This document shows positions 12,007 to 25,300 of a stretch of DNA of 64,000 bases, in pieces. The notes below the pieces were generated by a model, which saw nothing but the letters and a program-made list of their open reading frames with translations, was not told the origin of the DNA and did not search any database. The first letter of the stretch is position 1. Each line of letters opens with the position of its first letter. Made by a program: the position numbers and the translations under genes. This stretch comes from Hirudo medicinalis (taxonomy: Eukaryota; Annelida; Clitellata; Hirudinida; Hirudinidae): assembly GCA_011800805.1 (NCBI GenBank), contig MPNW01000303.1, positions 129,218 through 193,217 on the forward strand, in the 5' to 3' direction.

Positions 12007-15000
12007 ATGGATGGATGGATGGATGGATGGATGGATTATTGAACATTTGGACGACTACTGCACTCACCGCTTCCATTCGTCGAGATTTCTTTATCGTGTT
12101 CCTCTTATAAATATTGGACGATGATTGAGTTCTTGATAGATTAGGATGATTAGAACTATTATTAGAAGAATTATCAATTATATTATTTCAGTTTTCATTG
12201 AATGGGAAATTCCAATTCTTGTTTAGTTACAACTCCCGTAACGACACCAGAAAACACGATCAAGAACAACAACTAACTCGTTGCTCAATAAATTGATTTA
12301 GATGAGAAACAAGAAATAAAAGTAGACAAAGCTGAAAGTACGTTAGAACCCTATTAAAGACGTCCGATTTATTGGCACAGGTGAAGATCAACTCGGAGAA
12401 TGAAGCCGTGGAGTACGACAGGATCACCGTGGAACCTGGGGTTCCAGTGGGCAGAGATTTGAACTTCGACCCCCAGCACAAGCACTTGTACGCATTCCTT
12501 AATCAAACGGTGAGTTGAGTTGAGTTGTCAAACATCATTCTTCCATCTTTCTGATTATCATAAATTGCTTATCAATATTACTTAATAAATTATGATAATT
12601 ACTGAAATTAAACCTGTTCCTGCCTTCAATTGACATCACGAAACAATTGACTACAATTCTTCTTTTTCATCAAGGCCGTGCTAGTATCGATTATTATGAT
12701 TCCTTTGAAGGCTTTCAAGATAGACTAATTGTTGTTTTTGACGGCCAACGGACGGCTGTTTCGTGTCTTGTGGCGACCTGTCACTGTCGGCTCTAGATGA
12801 AGAGTTTCTTTGATGTTGAACAGTTGCGGCCTGTGGTCAACCATCCTGTTGCTGTGTTGTTGTTGTTGTTGTCACATCCTTTGTCTGACGTATTAAAATA
12901 TTAAAATTATTAAAATATGCCTTCGAGACTTTTCTCATGTTGCTTCCCAGAGACTTGATTTTAGTTTCTGTTTTAACTCTTCTCCAATCAGGCACAACCC
13001 CCTATCATTAAAGATCGACTGTTAACTATCATTAATATTAACTATTATGAATATAATTAACTTTTTGTCCTAGCAAACATTAAGAGCCATCAAATGGTAA
13101 ATGTCCTCGATGTAGGAGCACGTTATGTGACTTTGAAACTTTTTTTTTTATCTCCAACTGAGCTGAACCAGCTGTTAACTCCATCGTCTGCTCCATCCAT
13201 ATCATTCCGGATCATTAAGCGCCTTCTGCTTATCTTCCTTTCATTCTCTCACTTCTTATTCATGTCTCTCTCCTCCGTCTTCAGCAGCTCCTGGAAAGCT
13301 GGAATGAAGAGTCTTGGATGGATAAGTCACTGGCATCGGATGCCATCTCCCCCATTAGACGCTTTCAGATTCACACCTTTCTCTCCTCACGTCCTTCACA
13401 TGGTCGTCATTTCAGCCTTTCCCAGGGGATGGGGGCAAATCCCACACTCAACCAGATGAGATGATCGTTTTTTGGCTTCTCACCAAAATTGTCAAATGTC
13501 TCCCCCATTGACGTCCCCGATCTTTCCACTTCTATCCAGCCATTCAAAGAGACATTCATCCTACGTCCAGTTCGAATGACAAGGTACGGAATGTTTGTTC
13601 TTCTCCCCATCCATTCTCCAGTTGCGTGAGATTCTCCGACCACTCACAATCGTCGATAAGAAAGCCATCAAGTCCTAAGGAATCCATCCAATTATTGCTT
13701 GCCTCGAGGTCGCCATTACGCTTGCCTTGTGGCTAATTGATTGCTTAATTTGCGATTTAATTGAATGAATAATTAAGAGAAGAAGGAAGTAAATGAATGA
13801 AATTATTTAACGACAGGTTTATAGGGTGGCCGTCGAGAAATGTGCCACCTACGAGACATGCGGGGAGTGCATCGGTGCTGGAGATCCTTACTGTGGGTGG
13901 TGCTCCCTCAAAAAGAGGTGATGATGATAATGATGACGGTAGTTGATGTTGTTGCTGCTGCTGCTGCTGCTGATGATGATGATTGTGTTGATGACGCCTT
14001 TGAATATAAATTTGAATGAGTGTATATTGAGTATCCGCGATCGAATGACTAAAGTAATGATTTGATATTGCTTTGGAATTGATCGTCGTCGTCATCACCA
14101 CCACCATCATCATCATTATCATGACACCAACTCCAGTCTTTGAGCGTAATCATTCAATGTAATATCTCTTCCGACCACTCCTGGAAAGAGCAGCCAAGCA
14201 TCCGACACTAGTGGTCGGTCTTTTGAATGGAAATTCATCTGAATCATTCATTCATTCATTACTCCATCCATCATCAATTTGTCATCAAATCTTTAAGAAT
14301 CTAGGAGAGACTGAATGTTAGAGAAAGCTCAAGGTCGGGTTGTGAATTTTGCATGAGTAGGACTTGTAGCTGAACGGATAGCCTGCTGGATGACCGTGAC
14401 GTCTGCTCGGTTGACTCCAGATGGTCGGATTGAAATTTACGAGCTGCGTCGGTCCTCTCGATGGAAATAAGTTTGTACGATGCAACCCAAGCAGGCAGTC
14501 CGCGTGGAATGACCACTTCGAGATCCATGGTGCCCTAATCGTTTATTTTGCCGAATCCCTTTATAGCTCGGACGACGGTCGAACCCGTGCCAATGATTAG
14601 CAATCATTATCGGTTTTAAAATCTAACTTTTTGAAAAAGTTTGTTCGAGACCCCAAACGTTCTCCATACTTTTCCTTTACGGGATCCGAATTGATCTCAC
14701 AGCAGTTTTCGTGAATTAAAATAAATAGCTCAAAATCGTCCCGAGTTCGATTAGATTAATCATTATTACGCTTGAAAGGAATGACCTTTCTTCATTTTTT
14801 GACTGGCGTTGAAAAATTCAATCAATGAGGATTTTTTTTTTTTTGGGAGTCGATCCACATTTATTTTGTAAATGCACGGTTTATTTCTTTCGGATTTATT
14901 CCTCTTCTTCAATTTTATTATCCTTTGATCTGTGAGTGAATTAGATGTCTTCTTTCGTTCGAGAGGAGTAGCTTTGAAGGTTATTAAAAATGTTCGATTC

Positions 15001-15409
15001 GCTTCCTGGTACTAGTGATGACGACGACGACGACCTTGGTGATGATGGTGATGATGATGATGCACGGTGGTGGTTATGGTATGGTTGCTTAGGTGGGTCC
15101 ACTACCTTGTCCTCGACAAGTGCGTAAGACTTGGAAAATATATCATGAAAATACTTCTCTTCTGCATCAGTTTCATTGTTTCCAAGTAAGCATCATTTTA
15201 CTTCCCCCTTGCAGGTGCACAGCCAAGGACATGTGCTCTGATTCGCATCTCTCCCTCAGATGGTTGTCGTCAGGCTCCTGTGCAAGGATCGTCAAGGTGG
15301 TATCCAATCAGGCCCAGAAAATCTCAAACTCAACCTCATTGGTAAGGCCTCTTTCTATCTTGGGTCTACATTCTTATTCATTATTATTCTTATTCTTATT
15401 CATTCTACA

Positions 15410-15503
<94 letters not shown>

Positions 15504-15557
15504 CCATCANCTATTCATTCATTCATACATTCATCATTCATTCATTCATCAACTTAC

Positions 15558-15642
<85 letters not shown>

Positions 15643-18600
15643 CCATCAGCATCATAGTCAGCATCACAATCATCATCATCATCATCAAAAGTCACCATCG
15701 ACATCCTAATGGATAACTTTGTATTAAAGTGAAATAGGACTTTATTTACCTTTCAATGGTAATCGCGCCGTCCTAGCAGACGATTTCGATCGCTTTTAAG
15801 GAGCGTAATTTTTAATTTTCCCGCTCTAAAACATCGCTCGGTCGACCATTTCGGACGTCTTCGCTCAATACTTCCCAAGCCAGGTGTCCATCTGGAAGTA
15901 CTGCAAGTACTACTATCACCACCACCATCACTGCCATTAACTTCTTAATAGAGGACTGTTGTGTTGTTGTTGCTGCTGCTGCTGCTGCTGTCGTCGTCGT
16001 CGTTGTTGCTGTTGTTGTAATGACGGATCAAAACAACAACAAATGCTGAACAACAGACCTGTCAATGCGTTGTTCCATATTCATTATTTGATGTCGTTTT
16101 ATTCCTCGATCATTCATCAACTTTATTTAAACTGTTATGAATTTTAAATTTTCACGTTTTCAAGGTCATCATGACAGTGCAGAACCTACCTGTATCCTTG
16201 TCCGGTGACTACTACTGCACCTTCTCGGGTCACGGTGTGTCACGTTTGACATCGGCCAACATCACTTCCGACCGCATCCACGGACACGACAGACACGGTG
16301 GCAATGTCACCCTCAAGTGCGAAACTCCGCGAGCCAATCTCCTGCCTCCGTTCCCCACTGGGAAGGGTTGGAAATTATCATTTCTAACTATATATGTAGA
16401 ATAATATTATTAATATTATATATATTATATTATATTATATATATTATATTATATTATATATATTATATTATATTATATATATTATATATTATTATATATA
16501 TTTTATATATTATATATATATATAATATATATAATATTAATAATATTATTATTATATAGATTTTTATTATTGCTTATACAAGTTAATGTCATTAACATTA
16601 TCATTTGGTATTATTGGCAGTAATAATACTAATACACAGGTCAGGATGATTATGATGATAGTGATGGTAGTGATTATAGTGATGAAGATGCTAGCAAAAA
16701 AGAATCAAATATCATGCTGACCACAGCATGTCTCAAGCCTCACCTGTTCTTTTTACCTGCTTCCAACTTTCAACTTCTTCTTCCATCCTTCCGTCCGTCC
16801 TTCTCTCCATCTTTTATTGGTTCATTCCTCCTCTTACTCAAGAGAGCTGCTCAGTGAGGCGTGAAATTAAAAAGCATCGCTAAGCAAATAATTCTTCTTT
16901 TTTTCAAAGATGTTTTATTTGCTTTCTGTCTCACTGCCTGTCTGCCTGTGTGTCTGTCCGTCCGTCTGCTTGTCTGTCTGTCTGCCTATTAGGCGTCCTA
17001 GCGCATCTCGCTGCGTTCATTTGTTATTCTCGTGGCGAGTGGTGCTCCGTTATGTGTTGCCAATCTTCGACCCACAGAGACAAGGCTTGTCCTTCCTTCC
17101 TCTCCTCGTATTTGTCTTCCTGTCATCTTTGTTTCCATCCTCAGTGGTCCGTAGCTTTCTGAGAACTGTTTCTTCTTTTCTCCTCCTTCTCCTTTTCCTC
17201 CTTCTTATCCTTCTTCTTCTTCTTCTTCTTCTTCGTCTCCTTCTCCTTCTCCTTCTTCTCCTTCTTCATTCAAGGCATCTTTACGCACGTTTTCACTTCT
17301 CACTCTGAAGTTTAATTGGTTTGAATTAAATTATGATTTCACAATAACTTCCTTGAGTTAAGTGCCACTTGATTCTCGTTTATTTTGACCACCCACAAAG
17401 CTGGTGTCCTTTCATTCTCACTGCCATCCATCAAAGTGGCCTAACCACTCGCCCGCCATTCCATTCATCCATCCATCACTCCTTGAAGTCATTCATCGGT
17501 CGATCCTTTCCGGAGCGTGTGAGACTCCGAATAGACCCCCTGCGATGGTAGCGAATAGGTGATATACCCCGCACAGGTGCACTGGTAACTGGGTGGTAGC
17601 TCAAATAGATTTCAATCTCGTTAATTGCTTGTCCATGGGGAGTTGTGAGGGGGGTTGGACTCCTTAAAAACGTGCGAGCGTCATCTGTGTCGTCCATTTT
17701 ACCCAGAGCCATGGTCCCCTCGTAATTAATTTGTTTATTTCGCACGCAACTAAACCAACCTATTGGTTTCCTGTCGCCCTATGATTGATAATTTACTGAC
17801 TAATTAGGTAATAATTAATATTAATAATATTATTATTATTATTATTATCCGATCAGTTAGGTATTATTAAATTAATGTATATTATTTGTTAAGATTGTGT
17901 TGAAATGCTTAATTAAAAGTCAAGTGACATGCACAGTACACATGACATGTCCTCAGTTTGAAGGATTTCCAACCAGAAATTTGTGAATATTATTTACGAT
18001 ACATAATATCCCATTATATGGATTATATATTTATAAATATACATATGACGTGGAATGTGTTATTGTCAGGAGTTTGTTAGCATTTCGCTGTTATTTATCG
18101 TCCTTGTTGTTTCAGGCATTAAATATTGATCGCTTCGTGAGGCCATTTTGTTTTCCAATTTTTACTCGTCGGAGGAGAATTAATGAAGAGTGTTAGGACT
18201 AATGCTGTCCTGGTCTCGTGCTGACGTCCAACAATTCATTATTCACTAGATCATCTGCTAATTCATTCAATTTACTTTCATTCGCTTGCTCACTCATTCA
18301 CTCACTCACTCACTCACTCACTCTTTCTCTCTCAATCACTCACCCATTCGCTAATTAATTCACTCGCTCGATCACTCACTCTCATTCACTCACTCATTCA
18401 CCCACTCACTCTCTTTCTTTCTCAATCACTCACCCATTCACTAATTAGTTCACTCACTCACTCACTCTCATTCAATCACTCACTAATTCACTCACTCACT
18501 TTCTGCTGGCATATGTTACGCCGATTCGTCTTAAAAAAAAAAAAAGAATTTCCATCCTAATTTTTCTTGAATTTAAAATTCCATCTGTCGTCTGCAGACC

Positions 18601-20662
18601 ACATACTGATGACTCTGTCGCTGACCTCCGACGAACTCGACCATCTGTCCACCAACTTCACCTTCTTTGACTGCAGCGTTCACAATTCGTTAGTGGGCTT
18701 TTCGTTGTTCACAATTCGTTCTCAATACTGGTGATATTGATATGGTGATTGATTGATTAACGATTAGAGTTGTAGTTTGATCAATCCTAGTGATTGAACG
18801 ATCTTATCAATCAACCAATCAGTCAATCTATCATCATCATGACCCTCGTCATCATCATCGCCGGCATCATCATCATCATCATCATCATTATTATCTTCAT
18901 CGATCTTACTACCGTTTCAAATCCCCCAAATCTGGCTGCAATTTGTAGATGCACCAAGTGCACCACGAGCTCCTACCCGTGCACCTGGTGCACTCAGTCG
19001 AACAGGTGCACTGGAAATAAAGAGGACTGTATGGCCGATACACTCATCACTGGAGTTAAGGTTGGTGATGACGCTTATCTGTTTTCAAGCTGGGGATTGT
19101 CGTGCTCTGCTGATACTGTTGTTGTTGTTGTTGTTGTTGTTGTTACGCTATTCCTCTCGGCTACTCAGCCGGAAGGAGATGAGTCATAATGATGTCTATG
19201 GTGGTGGTGATGATGTCGATGGTGACGATGAGGAGGATGAACATTATCAGTAATAATTATAATAATATCATTGTTGTTGTTCTTATCTTACAGGTGCCAG
19301 GTAATTCCGACACACCTGGTCCCGCATACTGCCCAAGGATTGAGAATATCATTGCTAATTCTTCGGAAATACTGATACCCTCCGGTTCTGAACTGGCTCT
19401 CAGGGTCAGGGTCATCCAATACCAGGTAGGGGGGATGGTGGAATCGCCATTACTCTACTACACACTCATTCTATTTTCAGTTATCTCTGTTAACAACACC
19501 ATCATGCTAATGTAATTAACATTTTCGATGTAGTAGCTTAGTCCTACATCAGAAGAACATGGCATTCATTGTTGGTCAAGTGCCAGGCAAAAACCAACTC
19601 AAAGGCTTTCGGTACATAACTCCATCCCTAACCCTAATCCCTAACCCTGCCTCATGACCCTGGAAATCTCTGTAGAACTGGCAAAAGTTGCTGCCTGTGA
19701 GTTGGCTTTTGCCAGTCACTTCTCCAACCACCCAAAGGATTCATACCATTGGCTTGGAATGTAAACAATATCCAATTGCATCCATCTTATCAGGCTGACA
19801 GATTTACTACTGATCTACTGTAAACAATTTTGACATGATATTATTGACCTGGTTTTTTATAATAAAATCTTTCTTTTTTTTTAATACTTTTTAATAAATA
19901 TTTTATTCCTAAGGTTTCAATTCAATTTCACTCCTTCGCATATCTGAATCATTGAGTCACTGTACGAGTTCTTTTTTGTTTGCTCAATATCAAGCATTGG
20001 TATCATCATTAATGTCATCATTTTAAATACTTTACATGTCATATTGTAACTTTACACAGAAATTGTTACTTTGCAAATATTTTAAATTCATCATCGTCAT
20101 CATCATCACCATCACTGTCGTTGTTATTATTATTACATTTTTTTTTTAAATTTGCAAGTGATGAGTGAACAACTTGTTTCCAGCCATTCCAGTCACCACT
20201 GAGATGCTCCTTCAGCTTCAACGGAGGTCACGAGGTCGAGGCCAGACTCGTGGGCTCTGACGTCATCGAGTGCAGTCCAATCAAATTCGACTATTCCAGC
20301 TCAACACACTTCAGAAACGTCCCTTTCGGCATAACGTGGGGTGACGAGGGCAGGAAGAACCTGGACAATCCGACCAATGTGCAGGGTGGGTGCTGATTAC
20401 AATAGTTATTATAGGTGTTAGTTATGCTTATTATTTTTATTATTATTATTATTTTTATTTTAATATTTAAAATATTAATATTAATAATGTTATCTCTCAA
20501 TCTGCAGACAGTTTCAGGCCATGTAAATGTCCTCAAAATACTTGTCGGTTTTTCGTCCTCATTATTTTGTCCATCCATCATTCTGTGGAGTGGAATCTTT
20601 TAATTTATTTATTCAGTAAAGTCATTAAAATGATGACGAAGACGGTGATGATGATGTGAATA

Positions 20663-20698
<36 letters not shown>

Positions 20699-21164
20699 GT
20701 TGTGATGATGATGGTTGTGTTAATATGGATGATGATGTAGATAATGGTGATGGTGATGATGAACCCCAGTTATAGTGAAGCCTCACACAATTGTCAGTCC
20801 TAGTGATATACACATTTGATTACATTTTTTTGAAAGTCCTCTGAAAATTGTTTTAATAAAACATTCATGTGATGAATGGGGACCTCTAAATTCTCCTTGA
20901 GTTTTGAGACAACACCATCAACTATGATTTCTCATTTCTTCCTCGCATTCAGTCAGAATCTTCAAGTGCCAGGAGATGGCTTCCAATTGCGGCCGGTGCA
21001 GGGCCGTGGATTTTAGACTCAACTGCGGCTGGTGTCGCCACCCGGGGTCACCTGGGGAGGAGGGTCGTTGTACCACGAGGAGTTCCTGTTCTCATGATGC
21101 CTGGATGCTCCACTCACAGCCATGCAGGGATGCTTATGTCATCGATGTTTGTGGATTTGTTGGC

Positions 21165-21195
<31 letters not shown>

Positions 21196-21375
21196 CATCG
21201 TCATAGTAAAATTAATTATTATTATTATTATTATTATTATTGTAATTACGTACCTGTAGTTATGAATTTGACATCCATTGCGTAACTAGATTATGAGGGA
21301 GCACTGATGATTTAATACCCCAGAGATCAATGTTTGTTTTTACTAATTAAATTTATTGATTATTATTATCATCAC

Positions 21376-21427
<52 letters not shown>

Positions 21428-21428
21428 G

Positions 21429-21463
<35 letters not shown>

Positions 21464-22346
21464 ATTGTTATTATTATTATTATTATTATTATTGTTACTA
21501 TTATTATCATCACCATTATTATTATTATTATTATTCATTTTAAATAGTTATTAATAACAAGGTCGTCATTCTACCTCCTAGGTTTTCCCAAGAAAAGGAC
21601 CACTGGAAGGTGGGACTTTATTGACAGTGAAAGGGGAAAATCTGGGACTCGAACCCCAGGACACCGAGGTGTACATCAGGGGTTTGCCCTGCAAGGTCAT
21701 TCACTATGACCCTAGCATCGAGTGAGATTACTTGCCTTCCGTTGATGATGCATTGGTCGACTTACTGGTTGCAGGAAAAGTGTATGTGCGCGTCATTTGT
21801 CATCCATCAACACCTGCATTGCACGATTACCTGGTCAAGCATCATCATTCTTGTGATGCTGGCAGGGAAAGAATTTTAATCTCACCTGGGAACGCCGACC
21901 ACACGTTGTTGAATGTAATTATGCTACGTTGTCCTGGGACCATATAAGCTCTTAGTTAAAGAATTGATCGCGACTACGATTATGATTATGATTACGATGA
22001 TGATGATGGTGATGCTTGTGATTAGGATGATGATTGTGATCCTTCTATGTGCAGGTTCATTTGTGTGACCTCGAACAGCTCGGAGTTGTCCTCTTCCTCT
22101 CTGGCCGTCACAGTCAGCCACAACGTCACATTTGCCAGTGACGTCCATTTTTCTTATGTGGTCGGTTGCCATAATTTCAGGACGTTGTCCTCCATTTGTT
22201 GCTTGATTACTCATTTATTTTCAGATAATTAATGTGAACGATCTTAAAATTTATGCTTTCCTTTCGGTCCTTGCAATCTGTAGTACTTGAAGCCATATAC
22301 GTTATTCTGATTGTTATTGTTGTTGTTGTTGTTGTCGTTGTCGTCG

Positions 22347-22395
<49 letters not shown>

Positions 22396-25300
22396 TATTA
22401 TTACTCAGCATCATCATCATTCAATTCATATTCCAAGCAAGATGTTGACACAATTAATTGCTTAAGTGCATTTAAAACGAAGTGCATGGAAGCGCATGGC
22501 TTTGATTTGGAGAGTGCAAGTCATCTTTAAAGTGACCTCTCTCGATCCCGGATAGTTGTTTCAGCAACTAAATCAAACATCTCACATTGTTACATCGTCC
22601 AATCAGACCTCCAAGCTCTCTTCCGTGCACCCCCTGCTCGGCCCGAAGTCCGGTGGTTCCATTCTCACCGTGTCCGGGCACAACCTCGACTCCGGCTCCA
22701 ACGTGACGGTCGAGTTGTCGTCTTCGTCGTCGGGCAGGTCGACGCCCTGCATTGTCCGGGACCGAACTTCCGATTGGTTGAAGTGCATCACCGCGACCTC
22801 GGACCCGACCTACACGGCCGATCGGCTGGAGGTCACGATCGACAGATCGTCCGTCGGCTTGAACTCCGAACTGGGACTTTTCACCTTCATGAAAGATCCC
22901 GTGATTACGAGTGTGGACAACAAAAAGGCAATCTTGGGGTTTGTTCGACTTTTCCTACTCTCGTATTTTTTATTATTAAAATAAAAATAAAATTAATTCT
23001 GGATTTCTAATTAAATTTTTATGTTTAAATATTTTAAATGTTTATTTTCGTTTCTAAATCAATTCATTGGTGACTTTCCAGTGGTGGCAACCTCATCACC
23101 GTGAGGGGGGAGAGACTGCATGTGGTCAGCAGCCCCAGGATGGTGGTTTACAGGGATGAAGATAGGTTTACTTCTGTGAGTTACTTTTTTTTTTTTTAGC
23201 TCTAAGAGTATTGTTTATCTTATAATAAGTTTATCTTGCCCTTTTGTTTTTGTTTTTTTTTTTAAGCTTGCCTGCACTTTGTGTGGATTTTAGCATTTAT
23301 TTGAGGTCGTCTCGACGGCTGTGAAATGGACTGCAGATAATTATCTGAAATTTCATACTTCATTCACAAACTAAACACAAGTTTTCATTTTCTCTGACAG
23401 CCTTGCACTGTGGTGTCTGATATCGAAATGATTTGCCTTTTCCCAAACGTGACCTCGTCCAGAAGCGTTCCTCCGATCTTCGGTCATCGTCACTATCGAC
23501 CTCACCCAAAGTCTTACGGTGCCCCTTCTGCAAAATCGTCCGATCCCAGGAGTTCTCATCCAAGGAAGAGTAGAGAGGTAGATGATCCCAAACTGCTCCA
23601 AGATTTTTGGACTCAAGGAAGTAATCGCGAACCGGCCAAACTCGGAGAGAGTTCCGATGTCAATCAAAATTCGAGAGACCTCAAAAATCGTTCGCCTGCG
23701 ACCGTGGAACCTCTGGCATTCCACTACGGTTTCATCATGGACGGGGTGAAGTCCTTGCTCAACTTCTCGGACACGTTCCAAGTTTACCCAGACCCGGAAG
23801 TTGAGCCCTTCGAGGGTGGCACGAAAAAAGGCTATTCCAACAAGCTCGAACATTTCACCATCAATGTAGGACCTCTGACTGCGTGACATTTGAGCTCTGA
23901 AAGCATCCTGAAGAAAATAAAATATTTAATTTCAGGGTCACCAACTCGACCTGGCTCTCTCGAAGGACGATTATCGTGTCACCATTGGCGACGAGGAATG
24001 TGAAGTCACGTCGCTGTCTGCCTCCTACCTCATGTGCTCCATGAAGCACATCTACAATGTTCCGTCGTCGGCCGGTGTCATGGTGGGGACGAAATGATTT
24101 TTTTTTTTAGCCTTTAAGAGCATTTTGTTGAAATCCACTTTATGATTTCATGTTAATTATAATTGTTTATTTTTAAAATAACATTTTTAGTCGTTTCGCA
24201 CGATTTTTTAAAGTCCGAATCTGCACGTCATTCCGTCGTTTGGTGATTGCTTAAAATCAAAACAAGTGATTTTATTAAATGTTTTTTAAATGTGATATTA
24301 TTAATGGCAAAAGTTGAGCTTTAACATTCACCTGTGTATTTGATAAAAATCATTAGACCAACAAACAAAGCATATCATTGTTCCATTCCAGGTCTACGTG
24401 GGGAATTTGACGGTACACCACCTGGGCACTCTGGAGCACGAGGGCTGGCCAAAGTCTCCCCTCACTTCCATGCCTTTTCTGCTGGGCATCGGCGGAACCG
24501 TGCTGTTTCTGATCGTCATGGTCGTCACCATCTGCTGGTGCTACCGTGTCAAGACGAAGAGGAACACGCGTGTCATGAGGAGGCTGAAGAACCAAATGGA
24601 TATTTTGGAGTCCAGGGTTGCTAAGGAATGCAAGGAAGGTCAGTTGACGTCTGACAATTTATATTGAGTGCATTTTGTTTTTAATAATGGCTGCATCGAT
24701 TGTAAGATATAATTATTTTAATTATATGATAATTTATTTATGTTATTAAAATATTATTCTGTTCGTGTCGTCGAACATATTTTATTTTAATTATATCCCT
24801 GTACCAAGGTGAGCCTCCACTGAAATTGTTAAAAGGACTGAAAATAAAAAAAAAAAATTGATGTCTTGCATTTTGTACTTTTTTATTTTTTTTTTTTGAG
24901 CTCTGAGCAGGATGACTTAAAGAGGTCACGTTGCACTTTCATACTTTGAAGTGTGAACATCGTAATGCACCTAATTGCAGCATGTATTTTGCTCTCAAAG
25001 GCTTTAAATATGTCTGCATTCAATGATTTTAGATTTTTCAGCTTTCGAGTTTCAATTCAATTTCAATTTTGCATTCGTTTCAGCCTTCGCGGAGTTGCAG
25101 ACCGACATGACCGACGTCAGCCAGAACTACATGGGCAAGATACCGTTCAGGGACTATAGGAGCTTTTGTGCCAACGTTTTGTTTCCTGGGGTGTCGGTGG
25201 ATCATTCCGTGTTCAGGTGGGGCACCGGTACGGGCCTGCCGCTCCATCTTCTTCCCGCTACACCCAACTCCCAGCACCAGCAACTCCTGTTGCAGCAGCA

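Larger units (their letters stand above)
3732..12380. other. Large plexin intron 3, no gene recognised
   Basis: 8.6 kb between exons 3 and 4. It contains microsatellites listed separately and AT-rich unique sequence. The longest non-repeat frame is a 147-residue minus-strand ORF at 9300-9743 with no recognisable motif, and its composition does not argue for coding. No RNA gene was recognised by eye. Confidence 0.6.
983..12509 (+). other. Plexin exons 1-4: C-terminal half of the Sema domain
   Basis: The translation [19 protein letters not shown] followed by [19 protein letters not shown] matches the plexin Sema pattern (aromatic-rich strand, then I-x-R-x-C, then Y-S-Y-x-E-x-P). It continues through a conserved [14 protein letters not shown] strand, the [15 protein letters not shown] propeller blade and the [11 protein letters not shown] blade. 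Two low-complexity insertions are visible: an Asp/Ser/Arg-rich stretch (about 1174-1270) and a Gly/Ser/Asn-rich stretch (about 1400-1525). Intron 3 (3732-12380, 8.6 kb) is the largest of the gene. Confidence 0.88.
13817..24082 (+). other. Plexin exons 5-18: PSI and IPT/TIG ectodomain repeats
   Basis: Exons 5-6 encode PSI 1 ([21 protein letters not shown]). Exon 9 encodes PSI 2 ([20 protein letters not shown]). Exon 12 encodes PSI 3 ([20 protein letters not shown]). IPT/TIG strands appear in exons 10-11, in exons 13-14 ([17 protein letters not shown]), in exons 15-16 ([16 protein letters not shown], then [13 protein letters not shown]) and in exons 17-18 ([12 protein letters not shown], then [12 protein letters not shown]). 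Exon 17 carries an unusual Ser/Arg/Pro-rich insert of roughly 80 residues between the VT strand and the YGF motif. Cysteine pattern and order match plexin ectodomains. Confidence 0.87.

Noticed and set aside
15093..15716. Apparent 207-residue plus-strand ORF ending in poly-Ser/Ile
   Set aside because: It merges intron, a shifted plexin exon 6 frame and an (ATC)n repeat containing an N; the real coding frame of exon 6 is different.
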